A DNA stretch of 64,000 nt. It comes from Caecitellus pseudoparvulus (Eukaryota > Bigyra: Bicosoecida). The DNA is taken from the NCBI GenBank assembly GCA_965644315.1, contig CBFFRQ010000065.1, positions 186,001 to 250,000 on the forward strand. The letters run 5' to 3'. Of the stretch, positions 23,201 to 32,224 are shown one piece after another; the first letter of the stretch is position 1; each line of letters opens with the position of its first letter. The position numbers were made by a program, and so were the translations under genes. Under the pieces are notes generated by a model that searched no databases, was not told the origin of the DNA, and worked only from the letters and a program-made list of their open reading frames with translations.

Positions 23201-25801
23201 TGCACTCACCCCAAGTGCCTGCCTGAGGAACTGCCCGATCTGCCCCAGCTGGCCATGCTGCCAGCACACCTCCGAGCCGTCACGTCGCCGCAGCTGCTCA
23301 AGGCCCTGGCCACGACGCCGCTCAGCGCAGGGCACATTACGCTGCCGGCGGAGTGGCTGCCCCACCTCGCCAGCACGGGTGTGCCGCCCGCCACCATCTT
23401 GCACCTGCCCATGTCCCTGGCCCGCACATGGCATGCGACACTGGCCATCTGGTCGTGGCCCACCTCCGTCCCCTTCACAGTCAGCGCCACAGGGCTGGGG
23501 GAGGAGCGCACGCAGTCTCCCTACCCCATGACGCCAGGAGGGGTGCCGCTGGCCACATCACTGTCGGCGGTGCGGCCGCTGGCCCGCGGCCCCCCTCTGC
23601 GGGAAGACTTGTTGGCGGGGGATGCGCTGCAGGCGACGCTGCCCGCAGCTGCCGAGGAGGAAGGCAGTGCACTCCAGGCCGCGCCCGCCAAGCGAGCTGC
23701 CGTGGAGGCGCCCGGGACAGGGGCGCCCACACACCCAGCGCCCACCGGCCGAGATACCGGCGTGCCGACCAAGTCTGCAGCCTTTGACGCACAGCTGGCG
23801 GAGGAGGTGGGCGTGGCCAAACTGCGCGTGGCACAGGCATTCCTGCTGGAGCGCCACGCTGGAGTGCAGGAGGCAGGGGCTGAGGTGTCGGCAGTGATTG
23901 AGGCGCTGCCCGCCGCCACACGCACGGCCCTGGATGCCGTGTCGGCCCCTCCGCCAGGCTCTGCCGGTTTCAGCATCCTCGATGCAGAGGAGGCGGCAGC
24001 TGCGTCGGAAGGGGCTGCATCTGGCCCACGCAGCGCTGGGCGGGGGTGGGTTGTGGAGGGCACGGACGAGGGGGATGCCGAGCCCCTGGCAGAGGCGGCA
24101 GCCGAACCTGTGCCCTGTCTGCGCATTGGTGCCTTGACCGTCTTGCGGTGGGGCCGCATCATCCCCCACTCCCCCGGCTTCCACACTGAGAAGGCGCTGT
24201 ACCCAGTCGGGTACCTTGCGCGCCGGGTGTACTGGGCTCCTGGGCCCACCCCCGGCCGGCGGTGCTCCTACACGCTGGACATCCAGGAAGAGGTGCAGGG
24301 TGGCGACGGGCAGGGTGGGCGGCGCAAGCGGTCACGGGCAGGGCATGCAGTGCCGCTGTCCGCCGTGTCCGACCGTTTCTGCACGTCCAAGCCAGTGTTC
24401 CGCATCCGCTGTGATGCGGACCCCACCCTGGTTATCCGGGCGTCCTCGCCCGACGCCGCCTTCCGTGCCCTGCGCCACACACTGTCCCTGCCCCACACAG
24501 ACGTCTTCCAGGAGTCCAAGGAGGGGGGGGGGCGGGCTGGCCTGGGCGCGCCGCATCACCTGTGGCAGCCCGACCTGGCACACCCCCACGGCGGCTGCAT
24601 GCCGCACCTGTACGGGCCCACGTGGCAGCGCACAGTGGCGTGGCAGTGCCGGCATTTCGGGGGCGTGTCCCCGCTGCAAGTGGCCTGCATCGGCTCCCGC
24701 TTCGCGCCTCAGCCGCGAGCTGTGTGGGGTTCGGCCTACGGCACATCAGGCGGGGACTTCTTCGGCATCACACTGCCCCACGTGCAGGCGGTGCTGGAGA
24801 GTGCAGCTGACACGGCGCTGGCCATGGTGGTGCCGGTGCAGGGACACACGACGCCCATCGCCTGGCCACGGTACCAGTACCGGTACCTGGACCCGCCCAC
24901 GGAGTTCGCCTCCATGGCGCGCATCCACCGCGACGAGGCGGCCGCTGCAGCTGCCCAGAACACCAGCGGCGCCGCCCGCTGCGAAGCGCTCGTGCCCCCG
25001 CCGCCCCTGGAGGAGCTCCTGCGAGACCCTCACGCATACCTGCACAAGCAGCAGCTGACGCGCCGCGCCGGCGTGCTGGCTGCTCGCATGGACAACTTAG
25101 ACCACGTGCCTGGCGCGTCTGACGCCATGCTCTGCTTCCCGCCCCATGTCGGGGACAGCTCTGGGGAGGGGCAGGTGGCGGGGCACGCCGCGGGGGGCAC
25201 TGCCATGGTGTCTCGAGGACGTGGGCGGGGCAGCACCTCCGGCACAGCTACCGCCGCTGCCAACGTCGCCGCCACGGAGGACGAGGAGTCCACTGCTCTG
25301 TCAGCGGACAAGCGGCCGTGGCGGCTGGACCTGGTGAGCCTGTACCACGAGTACGCCGCCGTGGACACGGCCTTGAACTTGGCGGTGCGGCGCTCCCCCA
25401 TCCACGGCTGGGGCCTCTTTGCCCGTCGGGACATCCCCAAGGACACGGTGGTGATTGAGTACACCGGCGCCATCCTGCGCCAGCGCACAGCGGACTTCCG
25501 GGAGCACGTGTACAACACGCAGTTCGGCATGGACGGCTCGTGCTACCTGTTCCGCGTGGATGACGACACCATCATCGACGCGACGCTGGAGGGCGGCCCA
25601 GCGCGCTTCATCAACCACTGCTGCGACCCGAACTGTTACTCCCGCATTGCCAGCGTGGCGGGGGGCAAGCGCATCCTCATCCTCGCCAAGCGCACCTTGC
25701 GACGAGGCGAGGAAATCACGTACGACTACAAGTTTCCCTACGAGCCAGACCCACTGCCGTGCTACTGCGGAGCAGAAAAGTGCCGTGGGCGCATGAATTG
25801 A
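17298..25801 (+). CDS. KMT2-like: KMT2/trithorax-type histone H3K4 methyltransferase
   Basis: A nuclear SET-domain methyltransferase expected to act on histone H3 lysine 4. Proposed exons: 17298-17453, 17610-17876, 17945-18130 and 18242-25801, all phase 0, giving 2,722 residues. The two 5' exons are tentative; those from 17945 on are firm. Visible order: a PWWP-like start (SGLVWARIG..SPWKACEV, bases 17818-17876); Cys-rich segments; a bromodomain near 19675-19900 (FYHPVTTDM, NALIFN); tandem PHD fingers near 20430-20730 (MCAACG.., CCVDCGETLHCYC); another PHD at 21345-21520 (CCPLCLKEW, CDLCHTWVHGQC); an extended PHD at 23070-23215; FYRN/FYRC near 24135-24480; and a C-terminal SET with post-SET. 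Catalytic motifs RFINHCCDPNC and EEITYDYKF and the post-SET CYCGAEKCRGRMN are intact. The mix combines ATX-like (PWWP) and MLL-like (bromodomain) features. The 111-base intron 18131-18241 is in frame, so retention would add 37 residues. Confidence 0.88.
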
Positions 25802-26013
25802 AGCACGGCCAGGGGTGGGAGGGGGGTCGACAAAGCTAGGCGATACGGCAGGAGGCCTGGGGAACAACACACAAATGCAAACATGTGCTACCCGTCACGA
25901 GGCTGACCTGGCGAGCTGTCGCTTTGCATCCAGCTGCTGACGTGGGAGGTTGGCGAGGTGCCGTTGCAGGCCACGCTTCTGCAGCTGCTCGCCTGCCGAC
26001 GCAGCGCAGCGCC

Positions 26014-27215
26014 ATGGCTGAGCTTGAGGGGTTCTTCGCCCAGGTGGGCCTGCTGGACAATGCCGCCCGGGGCTTTACCACCCTGCTTGTGCTCCCACAG
26101 CTGGTCACTGTGCGTCCGCGCTGCACATGCCACACGACGGCGTGGCGGCCGAGTTCCGCACCTGGTCCCCCTCCCCAGCGCAGCCCGTTCTCATGAACTG
26201 GTACACGAAAGACGGCAAGATCACCCCCAGCTATGAGGTGGACTTTGACGTTGCCATCTCGCAGCTTGCCTGCATTCTTGGCTTCATGGCCTGTGTGCTG
26301 GCCGTGCGTTTGTACTCCAAGTCTGCCGTCTCTGGTTTCGCAGCTGTGTGTGCGGGCGTCGTCGTCAGCTCCCTCTGCTACTTTCTGTTCGCATATGGAC
26401 TGCACAGGCCTGGGGCAGCCATCCCTGCCTCGGGCAGCACCCTGGACGAGTTGACCCTGGACTCCCTGCTGAAGATGCGGGGCAGCGTGACGCTGGCCCT
26501 GCTGGCGTGGACTCTGCTGCACCTCGCGTCCCCCTTCACCTTCCACGGCGCCGCCCTGCCCTTCTGCTGTGCGTCGTCGCTGGATGAAGACAGTCAGCTG
26601 GCCCCTGTCGCTGCCGGCATGCGTGGTGGCGCCGAGGAAGCCGAGGAGGCCTCCTGCTCCGCCACCTTCCTGCGGCTGCTGGCGGCAGTCCTGGCAGCTG
26701 TGAATGTCGCTGCAACCACCGTCATATTGGTGTACGGGCAAGAGCTAGGGCAGGGCATCCGGGTCATGTTCACGGTGTGGCAGGGGGGCGTGTGGCTCCT
26801 GCTCGCGGTGGGCTGCCTCCTGCCCTTTGACTCGGTCCGCGGCAGAGCGGCGCTGCAGACGCTCATTCTGTGGGGCTCCGCCCTGGCCAGCGCCTGGATC
26901 ACCACGTGGGCCGAAGTGAACTTCCCGGAACTGTCGGAGAAGTTTCCAGACAAGCACTTCCTCGGCTGGCCCGCGCACGCCGCCAACGCGACCCTCATCT
27001 TTGGACTCGCCTACGCCTGCATGGTGGGCTGTGTGCAGTTCACGCTGTGTGGCGGGCTTTCTGCGCCGCCTCGCTTGCCGTCAGATGCTTCTGTTGCCCT
27101 GCTGGGCGGCCAGGCAACCGCCTCGCTGCCTGCTTCAGGCCGGGAGTACACGCCCAGCGCTAACCGGCACGATGCCGGCAGCAGCTACCAAGCCGTCCCC
27201 GGCTACACGTTTTAG
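26014..27215 (+). CDS. Multi-pass membrane protein of unknown function
   Basis: Not assigned to a family. Exons 26014-26113 and 26179-27215 join in phase 1 across a 65-base GTCCGC..CAG intron to give 378 residues. At least six hydrophobic segments are visible: around SQLACILGFMACVLAVRLY, SGFAAVCAGVVVSSLCYFLF, VTLALLAWTLLHLA, LLAAVLAAVNVAATTVILVY, VWQGGVWLLLAVGCLL, and LIFGLAYACMVGCVQF near the end, plus a weaker one at LILWGSALASAWI. A Cys/acidic loop (CCASSLDEDSQ) separates the third and fourth. The C-terminal tail is soluble and ends in YTF. The alternative is a start at the ATG at 26194 without the first exon. Confidence 0.6.
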
Positions 27216-27428
27216 GTTGTGTGAAATGAAGTGTCGTCCCCACCTTGCTTGCGTGGGCAGTTCACAGTGGCCGCCGGACAGACGGCAGCCAGAGCAGAGA
27301 CCGAGGCGTTGCACAGACACCGGCTACGCAGGCTGGCATGGGAGCAGTTCTCGCAAATTCGCGAAGTGAACACATGATGTAGGTCGTGTGTATGCAGTGC
27401 AAAAAGGGAAAACCAAGGACTGACCACG

Positions 27429-29057
27429 ATGGCCAGCACAGCTGGCACTAGCGCGCTGTCGCCTGCGGAAATCGATGCGACACGCCGGGGAGCTGAGGCC
27501 TCCAGCGCCGCCCCAGAGGTGCCGCCAGTGGAGTCCTGTACTCGCGTGTTTTTCTTTGGCACGTTGAGAGACGATTTGACACAGTGCGTGGGCGCGGAAC
27601 TCGTTGCTCATGGAGGCTAGGGCACTTGAAACGCAGTTTGACCCACTCACGCAGCGTGACCCATTTTTTCCCCCGCAGGTACCCAGACTGGTCAGCGCCG
27701 TTTCTCACTGAGGTCAGCAAGCATGTCAGCGACGTCCAGGATGCTTTCATGCCCGGTGTGTTGATGCTGTCCAGCGATGCCCCTGGCACACCCGGCGCAT
27801 ACCCCGCAAGCCAAGTCACCGACGACCCACAACACGTGCTCGTCGGCCGGCTGTGCACATTTGACGACCCAGCTGCATTCTGCGAAATCATGAAGGGTAT
27901 GTGCTGCGCGGCGCCTGCTGGCAACCTGTGCAGCCCTTGAGCACACCGCCCCACGGCGCCCTCACTTGGCAGCGGCTGACGTCATTGAAGGCTTCACGGA
28001 GGGCGGGTCTGACAATCTGTACCACCGGATCCTGCGGCCTGCGTGGGTGCTGGACGCCAAGGCGGGGGTGTGGACTCGGCATGATACCTGGGTGTACGTG
28101 TACGCCCGGCCAGTGGAGGGGCGGGCCTGGACGCCTGTGCCCGGTGGAGACTGGTCCCACCTTGGAGCAGCGCCGCTGCCTCTCACCCTGCCGACGCAAG
28201 GGACCACTGCTACAGCCTCTGCCGTGGCGGGGCCCTTGTTGAGCCTGCCCAGTCAGGACGCCGCCCCGACAGACGCCAGCGCGGCAGCAGGGGATGAGGC
28301 ACCCTCGCCGCCTGCGCAGATCATCCCAGACTTCCTCTTCCTGTCCAGCCGCCTGCAAGCTGCACACCTGCCCACGCTGCTGGAGCTCGGCATCACGCAC
28401 ATTGTGCGCCTGACGCAAGAGTGTGAAGGGGATGCAGTGCCGGTCTTCCCGCACCTCACGTACCTCGCCTTGCCCCAGCCGGATGAGGCGACCACCAGCC
28501 TCGCCCTCTACGCAGCGCACGCCCTGCCCTTCATCCAGAGCGTGTGGGGTCCCACTGCGCTGAAAATTGACGGAACGGGGCGAGACGCCAGCTGCTCTGG
28601 GCGGGTGCTGGTGCACTGCCGCGCGGGCATCAGCCGCAGTGCCAGCACTGTCCTCATGGCACTGGTGGGCTTGGCGGGCGCATCCCTCAGGGATGCCTGG
28701 TTGCACGTGCACAAACAGAAGCCCAACGCGGGCCCCAACGTGGGGTTCTGGTCTCAGCTGGCAATGTTCGAAGCAAAGGTGGCCAGTGGCGGCAGTCCAC
28801 CCCGCCTGCCCGACTGCACGCTGCCGCTGGATGTGTACACAGCTCTGGATGTCGTCCTCATGCTGCGGCAGCGCGATCTCCACGACTCTGCCCAGCGCGT
28901 ACCACCTGGGCCCCTGACGTTGGACTCCCTTGCTGAAGCTCAGCCCGACGAGGAAGACGCAGCTGCCCTGAGGCAGGCAGGGCAAGCACTGCAGAAGCAC
29001 GGACAAGACACGGGGGGCGCAATCATGGAACTCGCACAACTGTGGGCTGGCGTGTGA
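27429..29057 (+). CDS. Fusion of GGCT/AIG2-like domain with dual-specificity phosphatase
   Basis: Three exons, 27429-27583, 27679-27896 and 27973-29057, join in phase (2, then 1) and give 485 residues. Residues about 36-180 fit the gamma-glutamylcyclotransferase/AIG2-like fold: VFFFGTLRDDL at the start, a PGV..VGRLCTFDDP strand region, ADVIEGFTEGG (a Glu in the position usually catalytic, to be checked), YHRILRP, and a closing WVYVYAR. After a Thr/Ala/Pro-rich linker, residues about 285-430 form a dual-specificity phosphatase: IIPDFLFLSSRLQAAHL, LGITHIVRLT, and the P-loop VHCRAGISRSAS with catalytic Cys and Arg. The conserved general-acid Asp region is less clear. A helical tail ends the protein. 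It should dephosphorylate proteins or another phosphoester; the role of the first domain (gamma-glutamylamine or glutathione chemistry) is inferred. It is convergent with the BNR gene, 47 bases away. Confidence 0.82.
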
Positions 29058-29104
29058 GGCGCCTGTGCATTGCTCAGACGCGGGGTGGGGCGACGGCGGG
29101 CGCC

Positions 29105-30532
29105 TCAGGTGTACTTGAGTTCAGACGTCGTCTGCAGGGCAGTCAGCCCAACGCCGTACCCGGTGGAGGGAACTGGGAAGTCAGCAGAGAAGAAGTCCAG
29201 CGCCCCCACGTCGATGGGGACGTTGGTCCAGGTCTTCCCGCCGTCAGTGGTGTGATACTGCAGGGCGCCTTGGGGTCCGATCTCGCCAAACACGCCACCC
29301 ACCGCCATGGCCTCTGTCTCGGACAGGAAAGTCATGCCGGTGAGGGAGTACGTCCCGTTGGGCACGAACAAGGCCTCCTGCCACGTGCTGCCTGCGTCCT
29401 GGGTGCACCAGATGCGGATGCCGGGCGCGTTGCTGGTGTCCGCCTCGCCTGCCGCACAGCACCGGCTGGGCGTGCCGCAGTCCATCTCGTTAAAGTAGAA
29501 GTCGCCGGTGGAGTGGAATGCAGACTTCCAGGATGCGCCGCGGTCGTGGCTGACCAGCAGCTCGGCAGACCAGCCCGCGCCGGCAGAGGTGCTGGTGGTG
29601 GCGTCAGGCGTGGCGGTGGAGGTGAACTTCACGCCGTCCTTGTGGGCGATGACACGAGAGGTGACACGGCGGCCGCCCTGAGGCACCTCCACGGTGGTAC
29701 CATCGGGGAAGGTGCCGCTGGCAATGAACCAGTTGTTCCCGGCTGCAGCGCCGTAGCGAGGGATGGAGTGCGCGACGCTGGTGAGGTTCACAAGCTTCCA
29801 GTGGTGGCCACGGTCCTCAGACACGAGCATGCCGGCTTGCGCGCCGTCGTCGCCGCTCAACTCCGTCAGCTGCCCCACGGACACGAAGGTGCTGCCGGAA
29901 GAGAAGACTCCCTGCGACTCCACCACGTCCGTGCCCTCTGTGGCGACGAACCAGTGCTCGCCGTTGTCGTTCGAGACGAAGAGGTCGAAGGCGCCAAGCG
30001 CCACGATGCTCTCGTTGTGAGCAGCTGAGCCGAGGAACAGAAGGGCATCCTCGAAGATGGTGTTGTTCTTGGGGTGGGTCCAGGTCTTGCCGCCGTCCAC
30101 TGCGCAAGGACGGGGGTGGCAGGCGGGGTGTGCGAGGAGGTGGCCGGAGCACCCAGTTGAGGTGTGCTCGGCAGCCCAAGTTGCCGTTGGCGTAGCGCAC
30201 GCCATGCACCGCGTGTGCGGCACAGCAGCACTGCACTTGGAACTGGTGCTACAGTGTATATCGCTACGCACCAGTCTTGATCACAGTGGCGCCCACACCG
30301 TTCTGCACAGAGCAACATGAAAGGCTGGGAAGTGCACTGCACTTGCAGCAGGAGACTGAGCGAGCGGAGCCACCCAGGCACGCACGTCGTTGATGGGCAT
30401 GAATCCCGTCGATTCAGATGTGAAGCTCAGCGCAACGCCGGCCGAGCCGATATTGGGCGTCTGCACGCTCCAGGAGCCGGCGTTCACGGCAGCCAAGGCC
30501 GCCGTGGCCAGCACGGCGCTCAGAGATCGCAT
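29105..30532 (-). CDS. Secreted BNR/Asp-box beta-propeller protein (Ycf48/sialidase-like fold)
   Basis: Exons 30532-30386, 30302-30272 (31 bases) and 30099-29105 join in phase to give 390 residues. The joins restore GFMPIND-NGVGATVIKT-VDGGKTWTH, a standard Asp-box context. Residues 1-18 (MRSLSAVLATAALAAVNA) are a signal peptide. Asp-box motifs (S/T-x-D-x-G-x-x-W) occur about six times: TVDGGKTW, SNDNGEHW, SEDRGHHW, SHDRGASW, TQDAGSTW, TTDGGKTW. That suggests a complete propeller like Ycf48 or the VPS10/sialidase folds. No sialidase catalytic triad (FRIP Arg, Glu, Tyr) is visible, so it is probably a binding or assembly protein. Two Cys pairs (CGTPSRCCA) fit an oxidising compartment. If the host is photosynthetic a thylakoid role is possible; otherwise it is secreted. 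Confidence 0.75.
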
Positions 30533-30656
30533 GGTGTCTGCTGAGGAGGACGGACTCTCTTGCAAGCCACGAACCAGGGGAAAGAGCGCGGGCCGGCTAT
30601 GGTTGTGTGAATTGACCTGTGGTAAATCGCAGCCCTCCTGTGCCCCCTTTCCCACC

Positions 30657-31602
30657 TCAAAGGTGCCCCCCCTCCCGCAGCTCACTCTGCAGCGCCTGCA
30701 CTCGGGCCGCCTCGGCCGGAGGCAGGGCCGCCACCTGCTGGGCAGACAACTTGAAGGCCTTGCGCAGATCCTCTGCTTCCTGCCTGTGCTCCGCAGGCAT
30801 CGCTGCCAGCTGCTCCTCTGTCAGGTGCAGGACGCTTCGCAAGGCGTCACCCTGTGCTGCGCTTGCAGGGTCAGCTGGGGCAGGCGCGCCGGCGGGGGGA
30901 GCCAGCAAGCCAGCACCACTGGAGCCACTCGCACCGCTGTAGCCTTGAGGGGTCGCCGGCATGCCAGTTGCGCCTGGCGCCTGCCCCCCCCCCAGCATGC
31001 CTTGGCTGTGCAGACACAGCAAGCCGGCGGTTGCCAGCTGCGGCAAGGAGCCGAGGAGGCGCCGAGCCAGCTCTGGCTTGCTGTTGGCCAGCTCCCGGAG
31101 CTGGGACACGACCAGCCACTGTTCGTAGGGGGTCATGGAGCCCGTGACACGGCCCACCTCCGGCGCCACGCCTGGGTTGGCCCGCACTGCATCAGCGCCG
31201 CCAGCGTTGCCAGGCCGTGCGACTTGCAGCGGGCGCCCACCCAGCATCATGCCGTTCAGCTGGTGGCGAGCCCGCTCCGCAGCTTTGGGGTTCTTAAACT
31301 CTGCCATGCCGTACCCCTTGTGTGCTTTGGAGGAGTCCGAGGGATCCTGTTTCAAGCTGCGTGGAGCAGGGCACGAGAAGGGGCTGACCAGGCACGATGC
31401 TCGCGCCTGGCTGCGCAGGGCACGCACGAAAAGGAAAGCAGGTCGCCTGCCTCCTGCAGCACCTGCTGCACGAGTGAAGCTGGCACTTGCTGTCCCACAT
31501 TCCCCACTGTGGAAGGGGGTAGGTGGAGGTGCACATGCGGAAATAGACGCAGCGCCAGCCGCCTCCCTCACCATACACTCTCGCATCATCGCGTGACGCC
31601 AT
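30657..31602 (-). CDS. CSTF2: Cleavage stimulation factor subunit 2 (CstF-64)
   Basis: CstF-64 binds the GU-rich element downstream of the poly(A) site during mRNA 3'-end processing in the nucleus. Exons 31602-31572 (31 bases), 31506-31428 and 31356-30657 join in phase to 269 residues. The first junction creates the RRM RNP2 motif VYVGNV; the second joins LLSFSLKQDPSDSSKAHK to RNP1 GYGMAEF. The single RRM spans about residues 10-80. The hinge domain follows (PYEQWLVVSQLRELA .. LLGSLPQLATAGLL), the site that binds CstF-77 in animals. A Gly/Pro/Ala linker leads to a C-terminal helical bundle (LHLTEEQLAAMP, the CSTF_C domain). It lacks the long MEARA-type repeats of vertebrates and is shorter than human (577). 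The start faces the Pro-rich gene 622 bases away. Confidence 0.9.
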
Positions 31603-32224
31603 GGCCAGAGCAAGTGGGAACGACGAGCCTACACTACAGTTCCTGCCTGTGGCTCCTTACAGCCTGCCGTGCGGGAGGGAACTGAGCAGGGTACCGTTGC
31701 CAACTTGCGCCTGGCTTGCAGATCGAGCAAGCAGGTTTGACGGTGTCGTGCCCCAGCACACAGCGGCCATGGACTTGGGCAGGCGAACAAGGTGAAAACA
31801 ATTAATGTGCGTTGTGTTGTTTTATTTGTTTAGTGAGTGGGTTTGCATGCCGTGCTGATCGCCCGCCCGGTGGGCTCAGTGAGCTGGGCCAAGCGGTGAA
31901 TATTGGGCACAAGGCAAGGCAGCCTGAGGGCGTGTGGGCGAAGCTATGCTCGTTGGTGGATGCTCGGATTGCACTGAACCATGGACAGACGCACGGAGAT
32001 GCGGACGACTGGTCTCGAGTCTTGCAATGCAATTCCATGGCACTGTGGCCGGCTGAGCAAAATGGACGCCGCTGACTTATGCCCAGAGCACGCACACGTG
32101 CTTTGTGCCGCGTCTCCCACACCCTACCCAAGCTGCCCGGCGCGCGGTCTCTGCAGCAGGGGCCAGGCCGGCGCTGGTGCCTCTCAGTTGTGAGCCAGCA
32201 CCTGACTCGACTTGCAGCAGGCTC
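31603..32224 (+). other. Divergent intergenic region, no gene seen
   Basis: This 622-base gap separates the divergent starts of CSTF2 and the Pro/Ala-rich gene. Short open frames occur on both strands, but none shows a family motif or plausible splice structure. An A/T-rich patch at 31794-31837 is the most distinctive stretch. It presumably holds both promoters; I see no clear TATA box. Confidence 0.5.

Noticed and set aside
30103-30271. Treating the segment around 30110-30235 (AHAVHGVRYANGNLG frame) as an extra exon of the BNR gene
   Set aside because: Skipping it joins VIKT directly to VDGGKTW, restoring a perfect Asp-box; including it inserts Arg-rich sequence into the propeller.
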